DNA of 64,000 nucleotides from an uncultured Lachnospiraceae bacterium (GCA_910578345.1 CAJTRA010000002.1:276681-340680), one strand, 5' to 3'; shown: positions 43,644 to 53,680, numbered from the stretch's first letter. The notes: generated from the letters alone by a model not told the origin. Numbers and translations are program-made.

Positions 43644-44282
43644 CTATCTGGCTATCACATATTTATAAATAGGATTCCCCATCGCTGAAAATCTTTCCTC
43701 ATATTCCGTCATCACATTTCCTTCCATCATCTGCGCATTATGATGAAGGTCCTCTGTCATCTGCTCAAGATGCCATCCTGCAGGTTCCAGTTCTTCCAGT
43801 GCAAATTGAAAGAGATCATGATTGTCCGTCTTAAATTCAATGACTCCATCCTTTTTTAGTATTTCATGATAGCGGGCTAAAAATTCACGTGACGGCAGTC
43901 TCCTTTTCGCATGCCTGTCCTTCGGCCATGGATCAGAAAAATTCAAATAAATCCTGTCTATTTCTCCTCTGCCAAACACATCCGTAATCTCTTCCGCTTC
44001 CATGCGGATAAAATACAGATTCGGCATGGGATCTGATGCCATCTTCTGGATTCCGCGCAGCAACACACTGGAATATTTCTCGATCCCTACATAATTGATC
44101 TTCGGATTCTTTTTTGCCAGATCCATAAGAAATCTGCCTTTTCCCATTCCAATCTCAATCCGCACAGGATGATCATTTCCAAACACTTCTTTCCAATTCC
44201 CCTTGTATTGATACGGCTCGTGAATGACAAATGGACTCTGTGCAATAACCTCTCTCGAACCCGATATATTTCGCAGTCTCAT
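43644..44282 (-). CDS. trmB: tRNA (guanine-N7-)-methyltransferase
   Basis: A 212-residue SAM-dependent enzyme that methylates G46 of tRNAs. Motifs: VRIEIGMGKGRFL (SAM loop), NYVGIEKYSSVL, INFSDPWPKDRHAKRRL (catalytic Asp region) and the closing YEERFSAMGNPIYKY. Normal length, heads a two-gene unit with trxA. Confidence 0.97.
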   Translation of the reverse strand: MRLRNISGSREVIAQSPFVIHEPYQYKGNWKEVFGNDHPVRIEIGMGKGRFLMDLAKKNPKINYVGIEKYSSVLLRGIQKMASDPMPNLYFIRMEAEEITDVFGRGEIDRIYLNFSDPWPKDRHAKRRLPSREFLARYHEILKKDGVIEFKTDNHDLFQFALEELEPAGWHLEQMTEDLHHNAQMMEGNVMTEYEERFSAMGNPIYKYVIAR

Positions 44283-44541
44283 CTATATCGTTGCCTTTCT
44301 TTTATCTTGATCAATATACAAGTATTATCTTATCATATTTGATCCTCACGTTCCATTTATAATTTTGTATTTTTTGTGAAATCCCTACTGTTTTTTTCCA
44401 AAATAGTGTATTATGATAAACATAAAGTTAGAGGCCTGTCCCGGCTTACCTTTATGGCATTGGTTATAAACCGTTCAACACATTTCTCATAAAATAGATT
44501 ATTTTACATATACTTGTTTATTATAGAAAGGTTAAACGCTC

Positions 44542-46032
44542 ATGTTTTTATCATATATAAAAAGAAAGAGGAAGATCGCACCTCTTTTTCTTGCATCCCT
44601 TATTTTATGCTGCACCTGGCACAGCCAAACCCTAATTGCCCATGCAACTTTGGAGGAACTGGAGGCCGCCGCCCAGGAAAGAAAGGCGCTCCCCATCCAA
44701 TCGAATGAAATTGACAACTGGCCTGCCGGACCAGCGGTCAGCGCTGAATCTGCCATTCTCATGGAAATTAATACCGGCGCCATCTTGTATGCCAAGAATA
44801 TTCACAAGAAGTCTTATCCTGCCAGCACGACCAAGCTTCTCACCTGTCTGATTGCCATGGAGCAGGGCAATCTTGATGATACCGTTACTTTCTCCCATGA
44901 GGCAGTTTTCAGTGTGCCTGTTGGCGGTTCTAATATGGGAATGGATGTCGGAGAGTCCATCACTTTTGAACAATGTCTCTATGGTATCATGGTAGGTTCC
45001 GCCAACGAAGCGGCCAACGCTGCCGCCGAATATACCGCTGGCTCTATTGATGATTTCGTTGTTCTCATGAATAAACGTGCTGCAGAGCTCGGATGCACGG
45101 AGAGCCATTTCACGAATACCAATGGTCTGCATGATGATGATCATTATACTTCTGCACATGATCTGGCTCTGATCGCTTCTGCTTTCTTCCAGAACGATAT
45201 GCTCTGTAAGATCGGCAATACAGACCGTTACGAATTCAAGGCAACTGCCACACAGCCCGATGATTTTATTCTGAAGAACAAACATCGGCTGATCACGGGG
45301 GAGGTTCCATATGATGGAATCCTGGGTGGAAAGACCGGTTATACAGATGAGTCCAGACAGACTCTTGTCACCTGTGCAGAACAGAACGGTATGCGTCTTG
45401 TCTGTATTGTATTTCTGGAGGAAACCCCCGATCAATTTACTGATACGATAGAATTGTTTGATTACGGTTTCCATAATTTCCAGTTAATGAATATTTCTGA
45501 AAACGAGGACAAATACCAGATTGAACCGTCCGGTTTCCTACAGACGGGTAATGACATCTTCGGCAGCTCCAAACCGATTCTGTCAATCGATGCCAATAGT
45601 TGTGCCGTTGTCCCTAATACAGTCTCTTTTGAGGATTTGGATTCTACCATCAATTACAGTGCTGCTGTGGAAAACCGTATTGCACAGATCCGCTATTCCT
45701 ATCATGATACTTATCTGGGAAACGCTTATCTGGAGCTGGCAGCCAACAATAGGTCTACTTATGAATTTGACACAAACCTAAACTCTACTGACGTGAGCGT
45801 AGAAAAGACGGATCAGCCGCCTCAAGAACCGATCCAGACAAATACAATCTTTATCAATGTAAAGAAAATCCTGATCATTGTACTCTCCTTATCCGCCGCT
45901 GTCATGTTTCTGTTTATCCTGCGCGCATTTGCCGTCAACAGCCAGAACGCCAAGCGCAGACAGAATCGTGTGAAACGCAGACAGAGGCGCAGAGAGCGGA
46001 TCCGTTCTGATTTCGATGATTTTGACTTTTAG
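44542..46032 (+). CDS. D-alanyl-D-alanine carboxypeptidase (PBP5/DacF family)
   Basis: A 496-residue penicillin-binding protein with an N-terminal signal segment, then the S11 peptidase domain with STTK (95-98), SAN (153-155) and KTG (264-266). It trims the terminal D-Ala of peptidoglycan pentapeptides. A membrane helix at about 435-457 and a strongly basic Arg/Lys-rich tail ending in DFDDFDF replace the amphipathic anchor of E. coli PBP5. Monocistronic; the promoter in 44283-44541 is not clear to me. Confidence 0.94.
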   Translation: MFLSYIKRKRKIAPLFLASLILCCTWHSQTLIAHATLEELEAAAQERKALPIQSNEIDNWPAGPAVSAESAILMEINTGAILYAKNIHKKSYPASTTKLLTCLIAMEQGNLDDTVTFSHEAVFSVPVGGSNMGMDVGESITFEQCLYGIMVGSANEAANAAAEYTAGSIDDFVVLMNKRAAELGCTESHFTNTNGLHDDDHYTSAHDLALIASAFFQNDMLCKIGNTDRYEFKATATQPDDFILKNKHRLITGEVPYDGILGGKTGYTDESRQTLVTCAEQNGMRLVCIVFLEETPDQFTDTIELFDYGFHNFQLMNISENEDKYQIEPSGFLQTGNDIFGSSKPILSIDANSCAVVPNTVSFEDLDSTINYSAAVENRIAQIRYSYHDTYLGNAYLELAANNRSTYEFDTNLNSTDVSVEKTDQPPQEPIQTNTIFINVKKILIIVLSLSAAVMFLFILRAFAVNSQNAKRRQNRVKRRQRRRERIRSDFDDFDF

Positions 46033-46088
46033 AACCTCGCAAGTTTACCTGCGATACTGCTTAAATAACTTCAGTCTGATACAGAAAT

Positions 46089-46127
46089 ACAGACAGGCTC
46101 CTGCTTTGGATGCAGGAATCTGTCTGT
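46089..46127. terminator. Bidirectional terminator between the carboxypeptidase and exonuclease genes
   Basis: ACAGACAG/CTGTCTGT form the outer stem and CCTGC/GCAGG the inner stem; TATTATTT follows on the plus strand. The two flanking genes converge on it. Confidence 0.75.
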
Positions 46128-46179
46128 TATTATTTCTGCCGCGTCCTGCACTTTCTGCAAACTGCCGCCGCACTATTCT

Positions 46180-47142
46180 TTACTTCTTCCCAGATTTGTA
46201 CACGTTCTGTCTTTTCTTATATTCCTTTGCCTTCTTCTGTCTCTCACGGATCAATTCAACTTCTTCCTCTGTGATAAACCTTTCTGTCTTGACAACATAG
46301 ACCATCTTCTCTTCCGACTTTCGCAGACGGATTTTAGATTTCATATATCCATGTCTGTCACAATAGGACAAACAGTAGTAGTGTTTTCCGTTCGGAGTAA
46401 ACCAGCGAATCTTCTTGCGCAGATTCCTGCGGCACAGATAGCATCTCGTTTCATTGACAGTTCTGTCTTCCATCGCCTGCGCCTTATCTGCAAATCCTCT
46501 GGAAATATATTTCACATAACTGTCAAACTGTACATGTACCTCCGCTCTCTGATTCGCAGGAATATGGAATAAATCATAAGAATAATTCCTGAGTACCTTT
46601 TCTTCCAGAAGAGCCAATATCTTCGCCGTGTAATAAGCGTCGCTGAATGCACGGTGGAAAGGAATATCCTTCTCGATCTTCAGGTAGTCGATCGCATACT
46701 CCAGCGTTCTTCTGGACTTCTTATCTTCATAGCCGATACTGAACAGCTTCTGGACATCCAGAAAAGGAAGCGGCCCATCTGTCAGCGGCTCCATATCATA
46801 ATAGCGGAGATTTCTCTGTAATTCTGTAAGATCCAGGGGCCCCCAGGTACAGAAGATATAATCCTCTTCTCCACACCATGCAAAGAATCTCTTTGCCACT
46901 TCCGAAAAGGGGTGTCCCTTCTCAAGCTGCTCGATCTGTAAATGAATCAATCTTCTGGTGATTTGATGCATCTCATGATACACCTGAGGTTTCACCAGCT
47001 CTGAGAATTCCCCGATCATTTCGCGACGGCTATTGAGTTTAACGGCACCAATTTCCACAATCTCAAAGGGAAGAATCTTCGTCACTTCCTCTTCCCCAGT
47101 ACTGCTCTGGTTCCATTCCAAATCCAGTATAATATAATTCAT
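46180..47142 (-). CDS. 3'-5' exonuclease (DEDD / RNase T family)
   Basis: A 320-residue protein. The exonuclease fold occupies 1-180 with YIILDLEWNQ (first Asp/Glu pair), FCTWGPLDL and HRAFSDAYYTAKI (last acidic and His/Tyr positions). The C-terminal part has two CxxC-like pairs (CYLCRRN and CLSYCDRHG), suggesting a zinc finger, and a basic tail. Its ATG follows the stop of the hybrid kinase with no base in between, indicating translational coupling, though a functional link is unproven. Confidence 0.9.
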   Translation of the reverse strand: MNYIILDLEWNQSSTGEEEVTKILPFEIVEIGAVKLNSRREMIGEFSELVKPQVYHEMHQITRRLIHLQIEQLEKGHPFSEVAKRFFAWCGEEDYIFCTWGPLDLTELQRNLRYYDMEPLTDGPLPFLDVQKLFSIGYEDKKSRRTLEYAIDYLKIEKDIPFHRAFSDAYYTAKILALLEEKVLRNYSYDLFHIPANQRAEVHVQFDSYVKYISRGFADKAQAMEDRTVNETRCYLCRRNLRKKIRWFTPNGKHYYCLSYCDRHGYMKSKIRLRKSEEKMVYVVKTERFITEEEVELIRERQKKAKEYKKRQNVYKSGKK

Positions 47143-50100
47143 TTAGTCTTTCCTGTTTGCAAATATCACTTCGCCAAGCATACGATACAACTTATCTACT
47201 TCCACAGGTTTCGATAGATGTCCGTTCATGCCACATTCTACAGATTTACGCAGGTCGTCGTCAAACGCATTCGCCGACATGGCCACAATCGGAATCTTAT
47301 GGCAGTCCTCGCGCTCCATGCTGCGAATCGTCCGGGTCGCCTCAAGTCCATCCATGACAGGCATCATAATGTCCATCAAAATCACATCATAAGTGCCCGG
47401 AGCAGTCGTGCGGATGCGTTCCACCGCCTCTGCACCATTATAGACGCAATCCACTGCAAAATCGCGCTCTTCCAATAGGGTCATTGCAATCTCTGCATTC
47501 AATTCATTATCTTCCACCACCAGAATACGGCATCCTTTGAAGGAAATCTCCTCTTCCTTCACTTCCTCTTCCATGTTTTCTCCTAATTTCAGGGAAATCG
47601 AGAAGCTAAAGGTACTGCCCTCTCCAGGTTCACTCTCCAGTTGAATATTACTGCCCATTAACTGTACCAGGCGACTGCTGATGGAAAGCCCAAGCCCTGT
47701 CCCCTGCTGTTTGGACGGATTAACTTCAGAAGCCTGTTCGAAGGAACGGAAAACTCTCTTCTGGTCTTCTTTCGGAATGCCGATTCCTGTATCACGGACC
47801 GCGAAATAGAAAACAGCCGCTTCCTCTTCCGTCCGGATCTCCTGAACTGTCAGTGTCACCCTTCCTTTTGCCGGCGTGAATTTGACCGCATTCCCAAGCA
47901 GATTGATCAATACCTGACTGATCCTCATTCTGTCAGCTAACAGCCAGTTATGCCTTACATCAATATCCTGTATAAAATCAATCTCTTTAACGGCTGCCTG
48001 TGTTATGATCAACTCTTTGATCGTATCTAACATCTCCTGAAGATTGAAATTCATCAACTCCAGTTTCATCTTGCCGCTCTCAATCTTAGACATGTCCAGA
48101 ATGTCGTTGATCAGGCCCAGCAAATAATTGGAGGAGGACTGTATCTTCTGCAGGCAGTCCAAAATTCTCTCCTGGCTCTGCTCCTGCTGCAGGGCAATTG
48201 CTGTCATACCGATGATACCATTCATCGGTGTACGGATCTCATGACTCATACGGGACAGGAAATCTGACTTCGCTTTACTTGCAATATCATGCTGCTGCTG
48301 TGTCAACTGACTCTGGATAACTCTTCCAAGTTCTGCAAGATTCTGGTACTCTTCCATATTCTCCAGAATCTCCGGACCAATCCCCAGAATACAGATATTA
48401 CCCATATAATCCCCGTTATCATACATAGGCATGACAATACCGTACTGCCCTTCATGAATACTTAAGAAGCGTCTTCGTATCTCATCTTTACTATCTTCTG
48501 CTGACAGATACCGCACTTCCCGCTGTCCAAGCCAGCGGAAGAAGATTTCCCTCTCTTCCTGTCGATACTGTCTTACATTCTCAGTAATATTCTCTCCATT
48601 CTTATGCCATTGATAATCCAGATAATTCGATTTGAAATCATCCCGCAGCACAGAGATCAGCACATCACTTGCCTGATAAAATCTTCCAATCTTACAGATA
48701 ATCAACATCATCTGCGCCGGGAAATCTGCTCCCTTACCAAACAGATTCAAGGCAAGCGATACAAGGCTGACATCATCCCCATAATCCAATGTGTTGATAT
48801 CGCGCCCTAATAATGGGGGCAGTTTTGTCCGTTCCTTCTCAGGAATATCCTCATAGGCAATATATTTCTTCGAAATACCAGGAACCACACGGCTCTGTGC
48901 CAGTTTCGCCATACAGATGATCTTTTCACTGGTCTGGCCTTCCTGCGCACATGCAATTCCTACATACACATCGACTTTCAATGTCTCTGCCCTGAAACTC
49001 AACTCAATCTTATCAAGAAGCTGCTCTGTAAACGCGATCGCTTCTTCTTTCGTCCGATTCTCCAGCCACAGTGTAAATTCATCTCCGTCAAGACGCATGG
49101 CCACTACCGGCCGTCCATCTCTCTCGCTATATTCCCGGCAGATCCCAAGCGTCAGGCTTCCTAATTCTTCCAGAATCATATCGCCAAAAACAATGCCGTT
49201 ATTCTCGTTGATCTCCTTCAGACGATGCAAAAGCAGATTAACCATAACGCCATTGTATTGAACCCTACGGCATTCTTCCATATAACGTATTCCAGCGCTA
49301 TACGAATAGAGTCCTGTGATGGCATCCGTCGAATTCCTCCGAAGCTGCTCTTCCTCTTTCTCTTTCTGTTCCTGAATATCCCGTATACTGCCTACGATCT
49401 TTCGCCGTTCGCCGTCTGTATCATAAACAGTCTTACCGGAAAGCGCAACCCATACGTAATCCGCATTCGTCGGCCATTTCATACGGAATTCCACCAAAAG
49501 ACTGTCCGCCTTACTCTGCAGCTTTTCCGCTACCCTTGCACGATCCATATCATAAATATACTCTGGATCGATAAACCAGCTTTCGAATTCTTCACATGGC
49601 CAGTGGCCGCTCATTGTCTCATGATTCACAATGTCAAGCATATGATTCTGAATGTCATAGGAAAAAAAGATATCCTTGCTGTACTCTAAAGCAACCCTGT
49701 ACCGTTCCTTTTCTTCCAGAAGAATATTCTCCGCTTCCTTCTGATTGTCCGTTAATTCCTTAACAACATCGTATAAGGCGTCTACCTCCAGAATATTAGA
49801 CGGCGCAAACTCCTGGAGACCAGCGCTTCCCTTACTGATACATTGCATCAGAGATTGAACCGGTCGTGTCAGATATTTCACTACAATATAAATACCGAAT
49901 ACACCAAAGACCAGACCTACCAGGATTGCCGCTGCCATCCAGACATAAAGCTGGCGGCTGATCCCAAAAAGATCCATTTCCGTGTCCAGTCCCAGAAGCA
50001 CCCATTCAGTATTCTCATAAGGTACATTATTACTGTACAGCTTCATTGGACAGATCACGGCATAGATTCCCTGTTGATCCAATTTGACATCTTTTACCAG

Positions 50101-51078
50101 AGAGAGACTATCATATCTCGTCTCCTTTAATTCAAAGGTATCCCCTATAGAACTGACCAGGTTATAGAGCATCCCCTTCCCTACCAGGGGACGATAACTG
50201 TTATCGTTTTGTTTGACAGCCAACATATAGCCCGACTGCTGTGAGTCATTCAATTCCATAACCGGGAAATAATCAGCAAACCTGCTGTCAGAAACCTCCA
50301 CACCCATCACACCATAAATCTGCCCTTCGTACCGAAGCGGCAGAGAATAGGTGATCATCTCATAAGAGTCCGGCATACCCTTCTCCAGAGAAAACGGCAT
50401 TGACCAGTAACCCAAATTTTCAATATCTACATCCGGATATTCTGCCCCGGCTCTCCACGGCTCATAAAAATAATTGTCCACATCACTGGATCCCATACCG
50501 TCCATATGAAAACGTGTGGTCCAACATGTATCAAGCGGTATGTTCCACTCTCTCGACAACTGTTTACTGCCCCTTTCCAGCAACAGATCCGTATAGTTCG
50601 CCGGACTGGTATCGGGATCAGAATCTCTGATGAAGAACCCTTCAAAGTCCCCTTCCTTCTCCATCTCTTTATCTGTCAGGATCAGAAAAATACCGGTCGT
50701 AGAACTATTCTGCTGCATTGCGAGGAATTCCGGAAAAACCTCTCCCAGAAAATCACGTTTCATCTCGTCCGATTCCAGAAAGGCATCGATATCCGCATTT
50801 TGATAGTTCAGAAACTCCCCAAGAAGACCGCCGATCACATCCTCCTTTTCATGGACAGACGCCCATCTCTGGTTCATATCATTCTGCAAGATCACTCTTC
50901 TGTTTTCTACCAGGCGATTCATCATGCTGCTCGAATGCTCCTGCAACATTTCTGCCGTTCTTCTGACCACCAGTGTACCCATGGTAATGATACTCTGTAT
51001 CAACATAATAATGATCAGAGGAATGAGAAAAATCCTGAATATAGATGTTTTTTTTCTTTTATGATCTCTGCTTCTCAT
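47143..51078 (-). CDS. Hybrid sensor histidine kinase with dCache, PAS, degenerate GGDEF, GAF-like and REC domains
   Basis: A 1311-residue membrane kinase. Order: helix (about 12-34), extracytoplasmic dCache-type sensor (about 40-375), second helix (about 380-405) with HAMP-like part, PAS (about 455-575), a GGDEF fold whose signature reads RLDGDEF (662-668), a GAF-like domain (about 755-925), HisKA with His946 in MSHEIRTPMNG, HATPase (about 1040-1165, RDTGIGIP and GTGLGLS), and REC with Asp1236 in LMDIMMP. The start at 51078 lies seven bases after the stop of the solute-binding protein gene. It probably senses an external ligand together with that protein (inference). Confidence 0.92.
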   Translation of the reverse strand: MRSRDHKRKKTSIFRIFLIPLIIIMLIQSIITMGTLVVRRTAEMLQEHSSSMMNRLVENRRVILQNDMNQRWASVHEKEDVIGGLLGEFLNYQNADIDAFLESDEMKRDFLGEVFPEFLAMQQNSSTTGIFLILTDKEMEKEGDFEGFFIRDSDPDTSPANYTDLLLERGSKQLSREWNIPLDTCWTTRFHMDGMGSSDVDNYFYEPWRAGAEYPDVDIENLGYWSMPFSLEKGMPDSYEMITYSLPLRYEGQIYGVMGVEVSDSRFADYFPVMELNDSQQSGYMLAVKQNDNSYRPLVGKGMLYNLVSSIGDTFELKETRYDSLSLVKDVKLDQQGIYAVICPMKLYSNNVPYENTEWVLLGLDTEMDLFGISRQLYVWMAAAILVGLVFGVFGIYIVVKYLTRPVQSLMQCISKGSAGLQEFAPSNILEVDALYDVVKELTDNQKEAENILLEEKERYRVALEYSKDIFFSYDIQNHMLDIVNHETMSGHWPCEEFESWFIDPEYIYDMDRARVAEKLQSKADSLLVEFRMKWPTNADYVWVALSGKTVYDTDGERRKIVGSIRDIQEQKEKEEEQLRRNSTDAITGLYSYSAGIRYMEECRRVQYNGVMVNLLLHRLKEINENNGIVFGDMILEELGSLTLGICREYSERDGRPVVAMRLDGDEFTLWLENRTKEEAIAFTEQLLDKIELSFRAETLKVDVYVGIACAQEGQTSEKIICMAKLAQSRVVPGISKKYIAYEDIPEKERTKLPPLLGRDINTLDYGDDVSLVSLALNLFGKGADFPAQMMLIICKIGRFYQASDVLISVLRDDFKSNYLDYQWHKNGENITENVRQYRQEEREIFFRWLGQREVRYLSAEDSKDEIRRRFLSIHEGQYGIVMPMYDNGDYMGNICILGIGPEILENMEEYQNLAELGRVIQSQLTQQQHDIASKAKSDFLSRMSHEIRTPMNGIIGMTAIALQQEQSQERILDCLQKIQSSSNYLLGLINDILDMSKIESGKMKLELMNFNLQEMLDTIKELIITQAAVKEIDFIQDIDVRHNWLLADRMRISQVLINLLGNAVKFTPAKGRVTLTVQEIRTEEEAAVFYFAVRDTGIGIPKEDQKRVFRSFEQASEVNPSKQQGTGLGLSISSRLVQLMGSNIQLESEPGEGSTFSFSISLKLGENMEEEVKEEEISFKGCRILVVEDNELNAEIAMTLLEERDFAVDCVYNGAEAVERIRTTAPGTYDVILMDIMMPVMDGLEATRTIRSMEREDCHKIPIVAMSANAFDDDLRKSVECGMNGHLSKPVEVDKLYRMLGEVIFANRKD

Positions 51079-51085
51079 TTTGCCC

Positions 51086-52540
51086 CTACTTGCCAACTGT
51101 CTGATGCAACGCATCACAGAAAGAATCATACCACTTCTCGAAAGCTTCCTCTGTTACATAAGGAGCCGACGCATCCTCAAGACTTTCGCCCGCCTCTATT
51201 GCCGCAACAACACTTTCACGATCCTGCACTGCCTGATCTGCAAGATGATATTCCAATATTTTTCTGGCAGCAGAACCATTCTCAAAACTCTTATTTGTAT
51301 ACGGGGTCAAACTATCCATCTTTTCAAAAATAATGCTCAGACAATCATAGGTTTTGGGTGCAACCTCCAATCCTTTGTCCGCAATCACCTGATCCAGCTT
51401 CTCTGCACTGTTAGCCTCTTTCAACACCGGAAGATACCCTGATACGCAGCCAAACTGCAGATTATTCTCTGCCTCTGTAAACCATTTCAGAAATTCTACC
51501 GCTGCGTACTCATGCTTCTCATCAGATTTGCTCACTACCATACCGGCTCCCTGCTGCACAGCATAATTGTTTCCACCCTCAAAGATCGGCGCGGTCATCA
51601 CAATATAATCAATGGCATAGCTGCTATCATCCAATTCTACCTGATCCGGAAAATACATGGCAGAAGAAGTAGAACCCGTATAAGCAAGAAGATCTCCTGT
51701 CTTCACATCATCAGACCGGAAAGAACCATAAGCGCCAAAATATCCTTTGACCATGGGCACATAGTAATTCTCCCAGAGGCGATGCAGTTCCTCCTTCGGA
51801 GTATTTAAAGTCAACTCCCCGTTCTCTATCTGGAAAATCTCCACGCCAAGCTGCTGCATACCGATAATAAAATAGTTCGCCACTGCATCTCTTCCGTAAA
51901 ATGCCTTGCCATCCTCTGGCACATCAGGCGTCTGCCCGTCCGTCCACTCATAATATTTCTGTGCAGCAGCCACTACTCCTTCTATTGTCTTAAGATCCTC
52001 CAAAGAAACGCCTGTCGCCGCCGCAAAAGGCTCCCAGTCCGTTTTATTGATCATCATGATCTCTGTGGACTTCGCTGTAGGAAAGATCCTGAGAGAACCG
52101 TCGGAGGCGATGCGCCCCTCTTCTATGTAGGAATCTACGTATTTCTCTAACTCCTCTTCCTCCAGATAATCAGAAAGGTTCGCCAGGGCACCGGCCTGTT
52201 CCACCTCATACGCAGTATCTGCATAAGAAGAAAAGATATCCGGCATGGCATCTGCTCCTACCTTGCCGCCGATGGAATCTCTTACCGCTGTCTCCAGGTC
52301 AGAGACAGAACCCTGGCTATAGCCCTGTACATAAATACCCTTCTCCCGTCCTACTGTGTCGTTAAATTCCTCCACCAGAGCATCAAAAGCCACCTGCTGG
52401 GAACCATTATAATAATGCCATACCGTAAGCGATACGGGATCTGCCGGATCAAGTGGATCCTTCTTGCCGCATCCTGTCAAAATAACAGCTAACGCTGCTG
52501 ATAAACATAAATATTTCGCTGCCTTCTTTCCGCCGTTCAT
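51086..52540 (-). CDS. Extracellular solute-binding lipoprotein (family 1) without transporter genes
   Basis: A 484-residue lipoprotein (lipobox LTGC, Cys24) with a sugar-binding-protein fold: TVWHYYNGSQQVAFDALVEEF, with core WHYYNGS, DIFSSYADTAYEVEQAGALANLSDYL in pieces, and a closing hinge region AAVEFLKWF. No permease or ATPase gene adjoins it; instead a diguanylate cyclase precedes and a hybrid kinase follows. It is therefore more likely a sensory partner of the kinase than an uptake component (inference from gene order). Confidence 0.9.
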   Translation of the reverse strand: MNGGKKAAKYLCLSAALAVILTGCGKKDPLDPADPVSLTVWHYYNGSQQVAFDALVEEFNDTVGREKGIYVQGYSQGSVSDLETAVRDSIGGKVGADAMPDIFSSYADTAYEVEQAGALANLSDYLEEEELEKYVDSYIEEGRIASDGSLRIFPTAKSTEIMMINKTDWEPFAAATGVSLEDLKTIEGVVAAAQKYYEWTDGQTPDVPEDGKAFYGRDAVANYFIIGMQQLGVEIFQIENGELTLNTPKEELHRLWENYYVPMVKGYFGAYGSFRSDDVKTGDLLAYTGSTSSAMYFPDQVELDDSSYAIDYIVMTAPIFEGGNNYAVQQGAGMVVSKSDEKHEYAAVEFLKWFTEAENNLQFGCVSGYLPVLKEANSAEKLDQVIADKGLEVAPKTYDCLSIIFEKMDSLTPYTNKSFENGSAARKILEYHLADQAVQDRESVVAAIEAGESLEDASAPYVTEEAFEKWYDSFCDALHQTVGK

Positions 52541-52578
52541 ATATCAGTCTTCCCCTCCGATCTGTCCATAGAATATGT

Positions 52579-53496
52579 TTATTTTTCCCTCATCTGCTTG
52601 ATCTTCTCGTCGGCCCATACTACTCTGTTGCGCCCATACTTCTTGGCATCGTACAACATCGCATCCGCAATCTTCAGATAGAAATCATAGGAATCTCCTG
52701 CCTGTGGAACGATCGTGACGCCGCCAATACTGATCGTAACCCATTCAGAAACAGACGGATTATGTGGAATATGAAGATCCTCGATCGCCTGACGGATCCT
52801 TGTCAAATATTCGAATGTCTTGTGTGAATCATCTTTCAGCAGGATTGCAACGAACTCCTCTCCTCCATAGCGGGCGAAGAAATCTGTATCCCGTTTCAAA
52901 TAAGAGGATACCGTTTTTGCTACAGAAGCAATCACTTTATCTCCTGCCGGATGTCCGAAGGTATCATTAAACACCTTAAAACGATCGATATCAAACATGC
53001 AGATCGAGAAAGGAATCTGCAGCCGGATCGCTTCCTTCCATTTCATAACACTATAGTGATCATACTGCCTCCTGTTCGGAATGCCAGTCAACTGATCTGT
53101 CATAGACTGATGCTCAATCTGTTTCCGATAGTTATACAGTTTGACATGTGTATTTACTCTTGCCTTTACGATCAGCGGACTGAACGGTTTCGTAATATAA
53201 TCAACTGCGCCCAGAGTAAGACCTCGCTGCTCATGTTCTATATCAGAAAGGCTGCTGATCAAAATAACCGGAACACTTTGCGTGATGATCTCCTCCTGTA
53301 ATTTCTTAAGCAATGTAAAGCCATCCATACCCGGCATGACTACATCCAGCAGAATCAGAGAATAGTCCTCTGCGCATGCATATCGAAATCCATCTTCCGC
53401 AGTCTGCGCGATGGTAATATCGTATTCGTCACTTAAAATGTCATTTAATTGTGCCGTCAACAGGGGGCTGTCATCAATGATCAGAATTTTTTCCAT
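52579..53496 (-). CDS. Response regulator with diguanylate cyclase output (REC-GGDEF)
   Basis: A 305-residue PleD/WspR-like protein: REC domain with phospho-acceptor Asp51 (LLDVVMPGMDG) and Lys in ITKPFSP, then a GGDEF domain with intact GGEEF (211-215) and an inhibitory I-site RDTD (202-205) five residues before it. It should make c-di-GMP when phosphorylated. It is the first gene of the string cyclase - binding protein - hybrid kinase - exonuclease, with a promoter at 53541-53569. Confidence 0.95.
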   Translation of the reverse strand: MEKILIIDDSPLLTAQLNDILSDEYDITIAQTAEDGFRYACAEDYSLILLDVVMPGMDGFTLLKKLQEEIITQSVPVILISSLSDIEHEQRGLTLGAVDYITKPFSPLIVKARVNTHVKLYNYRKQIEHQSMTDQLTGIPNRRQYDHYSVMKWKEAIRLQIPFSICMFDIDRFKVFNDTFGHPAGDKVIASVAKTVSSYLKRDTDFFARYGGEEFVAILLKDDSHKTFEYLTRIRQAIEDLHIPHNPSVSEWVTISIGGVTIVPQAGDSYDFYLKIADAMLYDAKKYGRNRVVWADEKIKQMREK

Positions 53497-53540
53497 ATTT
53501 ACCCATCCCTTTCTTGCTCTCCATCAAGACTCTTATTTCT

Positions 53541-53569
53541 ATATTAACATCTGTTCAGTAAGTTTGCAA
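53541..53569 (-). promoter_or_regulatory. Promoter of the cyclase/binding protein/kinase unit
   Basis: On the minus strand TTGCAA (53569-53564) and TAATAT (53546-53541) are 17 bases apart, about 45 bases before the start of the REC-GGDEF gene and after the terminators of the chemoreceptor gene. Confidence 0.6.
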
Positions 53570-53582
53570 ACGTCTTTCTACC

Positions 53583-53604
53583 ATAAAAAAACGAGCAGAG
53601 CCCG
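53583..53604 (-). terminator. Terminator upstream of the cyclase unit
   Basis: On the minus strand CGGGC-TCT-GCTCG (one G-U pair) is followed by seven T. Together with the hairpin at 53639-53662 it separates the chemoreceptor gene from the cyclase unit. Confidence 0.72.
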
Positions 53605-53638
53605 AATAAGTGGAGAAACTTTCCACGCCAAAATAATA

Positions 53639-53662
53639 CCAGGCTGCTCAATTGCAGCCTGG
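53639..53662 (-). terminator. Hairpin after the chemoreceptor gene
   Basis: CCAGGCTGC and GCAGCCTGG form a perfect 9-bp stem with a 6-base loop; TATTATTTT follows on the minus strand, 18 bases after the stop codon. Confidence 0.75.
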
Positions 53663-53680
53663 CGTCATATCTATGAAATA

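Noticed and set aside
44632..45474. Minus-strand open frame of 280 codons
   Set aside because: Antisense of the D,D-carboxypeptidase gene; it lacks a start site and any domain pattern.
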